NCBI GenBank assembly: GCA_021299565.1 | Contig: JAJTHA010000050.1 | Location: forward strand, 1 to 7,374 | Source of the DNA: Candidatus Caenarcanales bacterium | GTDB taxonomy: Bacteria > Cyanobacteriota > Vampirovibrionia > LMEP-6097 | Length of the DNA: 7,374 nt | Direction: 5' to 3' | In this document: positions 1 to 5,105 of the stretch, in pieces | Position numbering within the stretch: position 1 is the stretch's first letter | How the letters are laid out: each line of letters starts with the position of its first letter | Made by a program: the position numbers and the translations under genes | The notes under the pieces: generated by a model | What the model was told of the DNA's origin: nothing | Database searches by the model: none | What the model saw: the letters and a program-made list of their open reading frames with translations, nothing else

Positions 1-112
1 CAACTGTTGGCCTATTGAGACCAAGCTCGTCTTTAAACTTAGCTGAAAGAAACTTGTCCGCGCTATCGCTTAGGCTGTTTTTGATCTTTTCCGTGATGTT
101 TGTTAAATTCAT
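1..112 (-). CDS. N-terminal part of an unrecognised protein (runs off the left edge)
   Basis: An open frame on the minus strand starts at an ATG at 112-110 and continues without a stop to the window edge, giving 37 codons. The peptide begins MNLTNITEKIKNSLSDSADK and continues with a charged, probably helical segment; there is no signal peptide or membrane segment in the visible part. It lies 29 bases after the stop of the substrate-binding protein gene on the same strand, so it is probably the third gene of that operon. No Shine-Dalgarno sequence is visible; the 29-base gap is almost pure A/T and contains a possible -10 box (TACAAT, minus strand 132-127), so a separate start of transcription is possible. 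I do not recognise the family and assign no function. Confidence 0.6.
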   Translation of the reverse strand, partial: MNLTNITEKIKNSLSDSADKFLSAKFKDELGLNRPTV

Positions 113-141
113 TATAATAAAATAAAATTGTAGCACATATT

Positions 142-1755
142 TCAGTTCTTCTCAACCCTATCCAAAAACACAATATCCATAGGATTTACGGTGATTCCTT
201 GAATATTTGGCTGGGACAGGTAGTTTTGTGAGTCTATTAAAATCGGGGCAATTGCGCAGTCATGAATAGTCAATAATGCCTCCGCTTGAGAATACAATCT
301 ACGTCTCATTGCCAAATCAAGAGTCGAGGATGCTTCGATACTTAGCTGCTCATAAACAGGATTGTCATACTTACCATAATTGATTTGATTGTTTTTATAA
401 AACAGCTGAGTGAAACTATCAGGATCTGGATAATCAGCCCCCCAGCTCATCCTGAAAATATTTGGAGGATTGTCCTTGAGGCTAGATAAATAAACCTTCC
501 ACTCCAAAACATTGATTTTAATTTTGATATTGAGATTTTGAGCCCACATACTCTGCATAGCTTCAGCTATGAGTTTGGTGCTATCACGATTTGGAATCAT
601 CAATTCTAGCACTGGAAAATTTTGACCATCAGGATAGCCTGCTTCTGCCATAAGCTTTTTAGCAAGATCAGGAAAATATCCATTGAGATACTCTTCTTTA
701 GTCGGTCTAAAACCATATTGTTTTTGAAAACTATCCAATAAATATTCATAATCCAAATACTGTCCTAGAGCAGGAGGTATCCAAGTGCTGTTTGCCTTGT
801 CACCCTTTGAAAGAATCACACTCAGAGCATGCCTATCAATAGCTAAACTCAATGCCTGCCTTAATTTGAGATTATCAAAAGGCTTACGATTAAGATCAAA
901 ACCAACATAAGTATTTCTCAAAAGATCAACTCTACCTGCGTGAGGGGCATTGGGATTTAGTGTTCGTATAACACTTACTGGCATTGATCTATTGTCTATC
1001 CAATCTAGTTTTCCGTTTTTGAATAAACTAAAAGCATTTGCTTGCTCTGCTATCATGAAAAAATCTATCCCTTGAATATATTTTTGATCAAGCCCTAAAA
1101 GCCAGTCAAATTGAGGATTACGACTCAAAGAGATTTTGTATTCATGATGCCATTTTTTCAAAAGAAATGGTCCAGTAACAATTAGATTTTCTGGATCGGT
1201 CCAGACTTCACCATATTTATCTATCAGTTCTTTTCTAATTGGAAGAGTAATTCCATATGCAGTCAAATAAATAAAATAAGCAGCTGGTCTTTTGAGCACT
1301 ATCTTCAAAGTCATATCATCTATAGCTTTGGTCTTCTCCATATCAATAATAGAAAGCAATTCAGCGTATGGAGCTGCGGTATTGGGATCAAGTATACGCT
1401 GAAAACTATCAATGAACTGCTGAGACAAAACTCTAGTACCATCGCTCCATTTTGCTTGAGGATTCAGTTTGAATAAATATTCAGTAGCATTTGCATTAAT
1501 CTGCCAAGAACTAGCGCAGCCTGGAACAACTATAATTTCGCCTTTATCATTTTGCGCAAAGCGTGTTAGACCGACCATCAAATTACTAATGACGTCAAAA
1601 GATGCAAAATCGCTAGCAAGATTCCAATCTAAAGTTGGAGGCTCTGTGCTGAGATTTAGTTTCAGTATTTTGCTATCACTGACAGGCTTTGAACAAGATA
1701 CAGCCAAGAAAAGAAAAATAGACAAAAGAAAAAATTTGATACTAGAACTATTCAT
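142..1755 (-). CDS. Oligopeptide-type ABC transporter substrate-binding lipoprotein (SBP family 5)
   Basis: This 537-residue protein looks like the extracytoplasmic binding component of a peptide/nickel-type ABC importer (OppA/DppA class, SBP_bac_5). The N-terminus is a lipoprotein signal: a hydrophobic stretch (residues 7-19) ends in a lipobox AVSC with the lipidated Cys at 21. Family hallmarks follow: STEPPTLDW at 36-44, the KWSDGT segment near 102-107, a TGPF turn near 194-197, VGFDLNRKPFDNLKLRQALS at about 284-303 followed by AIDR, and the WGADYPDPDSF segment in the C-terminal lobe. The length is normal for the family. No permease or ATPase gene is next to it, so it is either an orphan receptor or serves a transporter encoded elsewhere; the ligand cannot be told from sequence. 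Its ATG directly follows the TAA of the upstream pilin gene (TAAATG) and no good Shine-Dalgarno is seen, which suggests translation by coupling or re-initiation. Confidence 0.9.
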   Translation of the reverse strand: MNSSSIKFFLLSIFLFLAVSCSKPVSDSKILKLNLSTEPPTLDWNLASDFASFDVISNLMVGLTRFAQNDKGEIIVVPGCASSWQINANATEYLFKLNPQAKWSDGTRVLSQQFIDSFQRILDPNTAAPYAELLSIIDMEKTKAIDDMTLKIVLKRPAAYFIYLTAYGITLPIRKELIDKYGEVWTDPENLIVTGPFLLKKWHHEYKISLSRNPQFDWLLGLDQKYIQGIDFFMIAEQANAFSLFKNGKLDWIDNRSMPVSVIRTLNPNAPHAGRVDLLRNTYVGFDLNRKPFDNLKLRQALSLAIDRHALSVILSKGDKANSTWIPPALGQYLDYEYLLDSFQKQYGFRPTKEEYLNGYFPDLAKKLMAEAGYPDGQNFPVLELMIPNRDSTKLIAEAMQSMWAQNLNIKIKINVLEWKVYLSSLKDNPPNIFRMSWGADYPDPDSFTQLFYKNNQINYGKYDNPVYEQLSIEASSTLDLAMRRRLYSQAEALLTIHDCAIAPILIDSQNYLSQPNIQGITVNPMDIVFLDRVEKN

Positions 1756-2502
1756 TTAATTACGAGGACTCACAGCGGTTTCATAGCTAACTTTTGATTT
1801 AGTCTCTGGATCTATCATATTGACACGAAGTTTATAGAGATTGTCGTATTCGGTTCCAAAATAACTAAAAGTAAAATCTACAGTATATTCATCAAACTCT
1901 GGAGTCAAATCCTGTAGAGCAACCTTGGATGTCCCCAAACCAATAATCGGATTAAGTGTAGAAGATTCTATTTTTGGGCTACCAAGCAGCTTAGGCGGCA
2001 CAAAAGGCCAGTCTCTAGCGTGTTCGGTTGTATAAAGTCCATCTTGATCTTTGAGAATTAAAAGCTTTAGCTTTGCTCTATCATAAGCCGTAGAACCCTC
2101 TCTATTATTGGTTTTGGCGATATAGTACAAATAGTAATCGAAATTAGTTATTTGGATTTTAGAACTCCTATCTTTGATCTCTTGAGCTTTGTATTCTTGA
2201 TCGCGTGGTATTGCAAAATAAATATATGGCTTGTTATAGATAGCATCATCAGGAAAAGGTACATTGCGATTGTAAAGATTACTTGTGTAAACTAAAGCCG
2301 CACTACCTTTTTTGAGATTGGTAGCGATTTGATCTAAAGATGCTCTAGCATCAATTTGTAATTTGGAGTAGCTCAGATTTTTTCCAAAAAGCTGCCAGCC
2401 TTTAGTGTTGTACATATAAAGCATGGACAAAACCACTGTCAACAAACTGATGGCGACCATTATTTCTAACATGCTATAGCCACTTGCTTTTCGCTGCTGC
2501 AT
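1756..2502 (-). CDS. Type IV pilin-like / minor pseudopilin protein
   Basis: This 248-residue protein carries a class III (prepilin) signal. A short basic leader (MQQRKASG) is followed by YSMLEIMVAISLLTVVLSML, with the prepilin peptidase cleavage site after Gly8 and the conserved Glu at position 5 of the mature protein. The hydrophobic helix (about 9-30) would anchor the subunit in the inner membrane and form the filament core. The following segment, around RASLDQIATNLKKG, resembles the alpha-helical spine of PilW/GspJ-like minor pilins. The rest looks like a globular, mostly beta head rich in Tyr and charged residues, with no cysteine and hence no disulfide loop. Length is in the range of minor pilins and pseudopilins. 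Whether it belongs to a type IV pilus, a type II secretion pseudopilus or a competence system cannot be decided because no assembly genes are in view. It is first in a minus-strand operon with the downstream lipoprotein and divergent from coaE. Confidence 0.85.
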   Translation of the reverse strand: MQQRKASGYSMLEIMVAISLLTVVLSMLYMYNTKGWQLFGKNLSYSKLQIDARASLDQIATNLKKGSAALVYTSNLYNRNVPFPDDAIYNKPYIYFAIPRDQEYKAQEIKDRSSKIQITNFDYYLYYIAKTNNREGSTAYDRAKLKLLILKDQDGLYTTEHARDWPFVPPKLLGSPKIESSTLNPIIGLGTSKVALQDLTPEFDEYTVDFTFSYFGTEYDNLYKLRVNMIDPETKSKVSYETAVSPRN

Positions 2503-2510
2503 TTAATTGG

Positions 2511-2516
2511 ATTATC
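2511..2516 (-). promoter_or_regulatory. Candidate extended -10 box for the pilin operon
   Basis: On the minus strand the 33-base gap before the pilin gene contains TGAGATAAT, a TGN extended -10 with hexamer GATAAT. Only 8 bases separate it from the ATG, so transcription would start at or next to the start codon. No convincing -35 hexamer is seen. It is inferred from sequence only, and AT-rich DNA gives many chance matches. Confidence 0.35.
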
Positions 2517-2519
2517 TCA

Positions 2520-2525
2520 TATAAT
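2520..2525 (+). promoter_or_regulatory. Candidate -10 box for coaE
   Basis: A consensus TATAAT lies in the divergent gap, 10 bases before the coaE ATG. The expected transcription start would leave a leader of only a few bases. No Shine-Dalgarno is present between this box and the ATG, and the -35 position (about 2497-2502, inside the pilin gene) is a poor match to TTGACA. The box is back to back with the pilin -10, so the two promoters would overlap. Confidence 0.4.
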
Positions 2526-2535
2526 CAATAAATAA

Positions 2536-3117
2536 ATGACATTGGTTATTGGTCTTACTGGAAATATCGCCTGCGGCAAATCAAGTGCGGGTAAGATACT
2601 TGGCGAGATGAACATCCCGATACTAGACAGTGACGCTGTTGTCCATCAACTCTACGCATCTAACAAACAAGTACAGGCAAAGATTCTAGAACATTTTGCT
2701 ACTCTCGATCGAAAAAAAATTTCTCAAGAGATTTTCGGAGAAAGTGTTAACGCCAAAGAAAAAAGAAAAATTCTAGAAAGCATAATTCATCCAGCTGTGG
2801 ACAGAGAGTTTAGGAATTGGATTCGCGAAAATCAACAAAGCCCAATCATTGTAAATTTGGTGCCATTATTGTTTGAAGCTAATCTACAATCTCGTTACGA
2901 TTTTATTGTGGTGATTAAAACCAAAGAAGAACTTCAGCGCAAGCGACTCAAGGAACGCAACCCAGACTTAAGTGATGAAGAAATTGACAATCGCATCAAA
3001 TCTCAAATGAGCCAAGAAAAAAAAGCAGGAATGGCTGATTTTATTATCGAGAACAATGGACCCATTGATGATCTTGAGATTCAAATCGAAGAACTGCTTG
3101 ACAGGTTAGTGGCTTAA
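2536..3117 (+). CDS. coaE: Dephospho-CoA kinase
   Basis: CoaE catalyses the last step of coenzyme A synthesis, ATP-dependent phosphorylation of the 3'-hydroxyl of dephospho-CoA, in the cytoplasm. The 193-residue protein has the expected order of motifs: P-loop GLTGNIACGKS at residues 6-16, the LDSD segment with the catalytic/base-binding Asp region at 30-33, IIHP at 83-86 in the CoA-binding domain, VPLLFE at 109-114, the lid arginines in RLKERN at 137-142, and ADFIIENNG at 167-175 close to the C-terminus. Length is normal for a single-domain bacterial CoaE. The start at 2536 places the P-loop six residues in, as usual for this family. The gene is divergent from the pilin operon and apparently monocistronic, since the next gene on the same strand has its own promoter. 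No Shine-Dalgarno is visible; a possible -10 lies just before the ATG. Confidence 0.95.
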   Translation: MTLVIGLTGNIACGKSSAGKILGEMNIPILDSDAVVHQLYASNKQVQAKILEHFATLDRKKISQEIFGESVNAKEKRKILESIIHPAVDREFRNWIRENQQSPIIVNLVPLLFEANLQSRYDFIVVIKTKEELQRKRLKERNPDLSDEEIDNRIKSQMSQEKKAGMADFIIENNGPIDDLEIQIEELLDRLVA

Positions 3118-3206
3118 GCATTTCGTAATAATTAAGATTTTCCTCACAATTTGTAAAATAATGCTTAATTCCAGGTAATAACACTTTACTTTTGTAAAGT
3201 CTTAAT
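3114..3206. repeat. Cluster of inverted repeats at and after the coaE stop
   Basis: Three perfect inverted repeats sit in the first part of the 304-base gap after coaE. TTAAGCATT at 3114-3122, which includes the stop codon, matches AATGCTTAA at 3160-3168. ACTTTAC at 3183-3189 and GTAAAGT at 3194-3200 form a 7-bp stem with a TTTT loop. ATTAAGA at 3131-3137 matches TCTTAAT at 3200-3206; this last pairing interleaves with the first. None is followed by a run of T, so this is not a clear intrinsic terminator. The sites could be weak 3'-end structures, an operator, or chance in AT-rich DNA. Confidence 0.4.
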
Positions 3207-3254
3207 ATAGAATTCTGCTTTAGTACATTTTTGTTATTTGTATAAGCAAATTCA

Positions 3255-3284
3255 TTGGCAAAAAAGGTGCAAGGATGTTATAAT
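3255..3284 (+). promoter_or_regulatory. Strong housekeeping-type promoter for the ribbon-helix-helix gene
   Basis: TTGGCA at 3255-3260 (one or two mismatches from TTGACA, depending on the consensus used) is followed by an 18-base spacer and a perfect TATAAT at 3279-3284. The -10 is preceded by TGT, an extended TGN element. Transcription should begin near 3291, which leaves a leader of about 130 bases before the ATG at 3422. This is the best promoter in the window. Confidence 0.75.
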
Positions 3285-3290
3285 TACACT

Positions 3291-3421
3291 ATACGAATTG
3301 TTGGGGCAATTCAGTTGGTTGTGAGATCAGCATCGTTAAATCTGCAAAAAAATAAATTAGCAAATTAACGAAATGATTTTAGGGCCAAAGCGTAATTACA
3401 AGAAATAGGAGTGATCCGAGA
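3291..3421 (+). other. Structured 5' leader of the ribbon-helix-helix mRNA
   Basis: The predicted untranslated leader holds two hairpin-forming stretches. GAATTG at 3295-3300 and CAATTC at 3307-3312 form a perfect 6-bp stem with loop TTGGGG almost at the mRNA 5' end. TCGTTAA at 3333-3339 pairs with TTAACGA at 3365-3371, with an inner TGC/GCA step at 3343-3345 and 3360-3362, around an A-rich loop. The leader contains no open frame that I would call real and does not match a riboswitch class that I recognise. It may influence translation or mRNA stability, or the inverted repeats may act as DNA operators. Confidence 0.4.
3407..3411 (+). promoter_or_regulatory. Shine-Dalgarno site of the ribbon-helix-helix gene
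   Basis: AGGAG, followed by TGAT, ends 10 bases before the ATG at 3422. It is the only canonical ribosome binding site I can find ahead of a gene in this window, and it fixes the start codon. Confidence 0.75.
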
Positions 3422-3667
3422 ATGATAGAAACAAAAACAAGAAAGAAAACTGGTCCAAAGCCGCTTTACGGCGAGGCTAAAAAAATGGTGTCTTTTCGTT
3501 TGAGCCCAGAAGCTCTTACGATCATCAAAAATTTAGCTGACAAGGATAGCCTCAGCCAAGCTGAAGTCCTTGAAAGATGGGCAAGACAATATAGAACTGG
3601 TGGAGATGAAGATTTTGGTCAAGATCTTACTGAAAACCGTCAGCTTATTGGCGCTCAAAGAAACTAG
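3422..3667 (+). CDS. Small ribbon-helix-helix (CopG/Arc-like) DNA-binding protein
   Basis: This 81-residue protein has the layout of a ribbon-helix-helix transcription factor. A very basic N-terminal arm (residues 1-21, with KTRKKTGPKP) leads into a short beta-strand, KMVSFRLS at 21-28, that would pair with its twin in a dimer and enter the DNA major groove. Helix A lies at about 29-40 (PEALTIIKNLAD), a turn at 41-45, and helix B at about 46-57 (QAEVLERWARQY). The C-terminal 20 residues are polar and probably disordered. The SQAEVLERW pattern is typical of helix B in CopG-like proteins. The gene is alone: its own strong promoter and structured leader precede it and an intrinsic terminator follows. 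There is no toxin gene beside it, so an antitoxin role is not supported. Autoregulation through inverted repeats in its own leader or upstream region is possible but inferred only. Confidence 0.75.
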   Translation: MIETKTRKKTGPKPLYGEAKKMVSFRLSPEALTIIKNLADKDSLSQAEVLERWARQYRTGGDEDFGQDLTENRQLIGAQRN

Positions 3668-3740
3668 ATTATCTGTCAATTTGATTTTTGGCACAAACTG
3701 AGGTTTGGCCTGTTTGATTTGGGAGTTAATATATCTTTAC

Positions 3741-3768
3741 AAACCCTCGCCTTGGCGGGGGTTTTTTT
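3741..3768 (+). terminator. Rho-independent terminator of the ribbon-helix-helix gene
   Basis: A GC-rich stem forms from CCCTCGCC at 3744-3751 and GGCGGGGG at 3754-3761, with one T-G wobble and a tight CTTG loop. It extends by three A-T pairs and runs into seven T residues at 3762-3768. It lies 73 bases after the stop codon of the small gene and is oriented to stop plus-strand transcription. Confidence 0.9.
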
Positions 3769-3822
3769 ATTAGGAGTTTTGTATTTTCGTATCTATACGG
3801 CTCTTAGCCAAATTTATAACCA

Positions 3823-3923
3823 TAAAGTCACTCCGAGACCTGCGTAGCAGGTCGTGGGAGTCCACGATGCACCAGGTGAACTGGATCGCCACGCCTCACT
3901 GCGTGAGGCTCGCGATGACTTTA
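3823..3923. repeat. Palindromic intergenic repeat element, copy 1 (MITE/REP-like)
   Basis: The 101-base element ends in perfect 8-bp inverted repeats (TAAAGTCA at 3823-3830, TGACTTTA at 3916-3923). Inside, the two arms are imperfect inverted copies of each other up to TCCA (3861-3864) and TGGA (3882-3885). Each arm also carries its own perfect 7-bp hairpin: GACCTGC/GCAGGTC at 3837-3853 and GCCTCAC/GTGAGGC at 3893-3909. It is far richer in GC than its surroundings and has no coding capacity. Segments such as CTGGATCGCCACGCCTC resemble dispersed intergenic palindromes known from many bacterial genomes. It lies just after the 3' end of secF and may also act as a transcript end. Its central 27 bases match those of copy 2. 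Confidence 0.75.
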
Positions 3924-3962
3924 AACTTTACTCCCATGCCTTATTTTTAATATACGAATTTT

Positions 3963-4859
3963 CTATTTCTTACGATTCAAAAGCACTAATAGAGGACTAG
4001 CCACAAAAAGTGAGCTATAAGTTCCAACCAAAAGACCTACAAAAAGCGCACCAACAAAGCTTTGCGTGGTTTTACCACCCCAGAAAAACAATATCGCAAG
4101 AGTGCTTAAAGTAGTTAATGAAGTGTTCACCGATCTAGCAAAAACCTGATTAACACTATGATTAGCGACTTCTTTGAAGTCAAATTTTGAAGTAACTAGT
4201 TTCTGGTTTTCACGAATTCTATCAAATACAACAATAGTATCGTGAATAGAAAAACCAAAAGTCGACAACAAAGCAGTGATAAACAAGCTATCAACCTCTA
4301 TTCCATAATACAAACCTAAAAACGAAAACAAGCCCATAACAATAATTACGTCATGAACCAATGCTGCAATACCGCAAAAAGCATAGTCACGTTTAAAACG
4401 AAAACTGATATAAAGAACTATTCCTAAAATTGTGCAGCCAAGTGCAATTAGACCTGATGAAAGCAGCTCAGGGCCTATAATAGGGCTGACCGTATCAATT
4501 GCCTCTACTTTGAAATCTCCGTAAGCTGAAGTTAAACTAGTATTTAAAGTATCTAGAGCCGTATCGTCTGAAATTGCTCTCGTGCGCAAAATCAATAATG
4601 GCTCGTTCGATTTTTCGATAGTGATTTGACTGCCAGCGAGTTTAGAATCGACAAGAATTTTTTGAATCTGATCTCTATCAAGTTTGCTATCCGCTGCAAA
4701 TCTATATTCAAGCTTAGTACCACCAGTAAAATCCAAGCCTAGTTTAAAAGGGCTAGAGGTTTTGATAGTAGAGAAAATCATAATAATTACACTAATAACT
4801 ACTAGAGCCCCAGAGACTGTGAGCCAAATATTTCCGTGTTTTACGCTGTTAACTTGCAT
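3963..4859 (-). CDS. secF: Protein translocase subunit SecF
   Basis: SecF partners SecD in the inner membrane, using the proton gradient to help SecYEG/SecA complete export of unfolded proteins. The 298-residue protein shows the six-helix SecF plan: helix 1 at about 11-30, the GLDFTGGT motif at 41-48 opening the first periplasmic domain, IDTVSPIIGPELL at 121-133, then helices at about 134-153, 158-180, 187-210, 248-261 and 266-294. The conserved VFDRIREN is at 211-218, and the NTSLTT and FVGALFVGLLVGTYSS segments are near 245-283. Length is normal. No secD lies upstream or downstream: the gene is bordered by repeat elements and then by unrelated genes. The ATG at 4859 has no Shine-Dalgarno, and a TATAAT box lies 7 bases upstream of it, so the mRNA may be leaderless. 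It is divergent from flhA. Confidence 0.95.
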   Translation of the reverse strand: MQVNSVKHGNIWLTVSGALVVISVIIMIFSTIKTSSPFKLGLDFTGGTKLEYRFAADSKLDRDQIQKILVDSKLAGSQITIEKSNEPLLILRTRAISDDTALDTLNTSLTSAYGDFKVEAIDTVSPIIGPELLSSGLIALGCTILGIVLYISFRFKRDYAFCGIAALVHDVIIVMGLFSFLGLYYGIEVDSLFITALLSTFGFSIHDTIVVFDRIRENQKLVTSKFDFKEVANHSVNQVFARSVNTSLTTLSTLAILFFWGGKTTQSFVGALFVGLLVGTYSSLFVASPLLVLLNRKK

Positions 4860-4866
4860 AAGAAAT

Positions 4867-4896
4867 ATTATATAGTAGTAGGGTTTATCCTGTCCG
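4867..4896 (-). promoter_or_regulatory. Candidate secF promoter
   Basis: On the minus strand, CGGACA (4896-4891, four of six matches to TTGACA) is separated by 18 bases from a perfect TATAAT (4872-4867). Only 7 bases separate the -10 from the secF ATG, so transcription would begin at about the start codon. The first base of the -35 is the terminal base of repeat copy 2, so the promoter abuts the repeat. Confidence 0.5.
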
Positions 4897-4988
4897 TCAT
4901 CCTGAGGAGCCCTGAAAGGGCGACGTCAGGATCCACAATGCATTAAGGTACATGGATCCTGACGGTCGCTGCGCTCCCTCAGGATGAC
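4896..4988. repeat. Palindromic intergenic repeat element, copy 2 (MITE/REP-like)
   Basis: The 93-base element has perfect 12-bp terminal inverted repeats, GTCATCCTGAGG at 4896-4907 and CCTCAGGATGAC at 4977-4988. A second perfect 11-bp pair lies further in, GTCAGGATCCA at 4925-4935 and TGGATCCTGAC at 4953-4963. Between these, the left arm has its own hairpin (GCCCT-GAA-AGGGC, 4909-4921), while the right arm holds a shorter, different GC-rich insert. It has no coding capacity. It sits between secF and flhA. The GTCATCCTGAGG...GGATCC style is familiar from dispersed intergenic repeats of several bacterial groups. Such elements are thought to be moved by transposases acting in trans, which is inferred here. 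Confidence 0.8.
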
Positions 4989-5004
4989 AAAGAACCAAAG
5001 ACGT

Positions 5005-5033
5005 TTAAGACAAAAGCTAAAGTGGATTAATAT
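5005..5033 (+). promoter_or_regulatory. Candidate flhA promoter (two overlapping possibilities)
   Basis: TTAAGA at 5005-5010 (four of six to TTGACA), a 17-base spacer and TAATAT at 5028-5033 could form a housekeeping promoter starting near 5040. Overlapping it, TAAAGTGG at 5018-5025 with CGA at 5039-5041 has the spacing of a flagellar sigma-28 promoter (TAAA, 15 bases, GCCGATAA), though only three of the eight -10 bases match. A third option is TATTAT at 5057-5062, in the centre of the palindrome, with no good -35. The sequence alone does not decide between them. Confidence 0.35.
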
Positions 5034-5083
5034 TTAAGCGAAGCTTAACTTTTCTGTATTATAAAAGTTAAGGGACACTTAAA
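5033..5083. promoter_or_regulatory. 51-bp nested palindrome upstream of flhA (operator or leader hairpin)
   Basis: Two 21-base arms (5033-5053 and 5063-5083) are inverted copies of each other at 17 of 21 positions, with a 9-base spacer. The outer six bases and inner ten bases match perfectly; the differences are in the five bases between TTAAG and CTTAA. Each arm is also a small dyad by itself: TTAAG-N5-CTTAA at 5034-5048 and again at 5068-5082, 34 bases apart. The element ends 22 bases before the flhA ATG. It may be a tandem operator for a dimeric regulator, or a long hairpin in the flhA leader with alternative local stems. Confidence 0.6.
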
Positions 5084-5105
5084 TTGGCAAAGCCTTGAGA
5101 ATAAT

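Noticed and set aside
1469..1759. 96-codon plus-strand open frame opposite the start of the lipoprotein gene
   Set aside because: It lies wholly antisense to a well-supported gene, has no ribosome binding site and no recognisable domain; it reads the reverse of the signal peptide region.
3422..3667. Antitoxin of a toxin-antitoxin pair
   Set aside because: No toxin-like frame is adjacent; the gene is followed at once by a strong terminator.
4684..4875. 63-codon plus-strand frame over the 5' end of secF
   Set aside because: It is antisense to the SecF N-terminus and its end overlaps the secF promoter region; no supporting features.
3823..4988. CRISPR array or composite transposon
   Set aside because: There are only two copies, they are palindromic rather than direct repeats with spacers, and there is no transposase gene between them.
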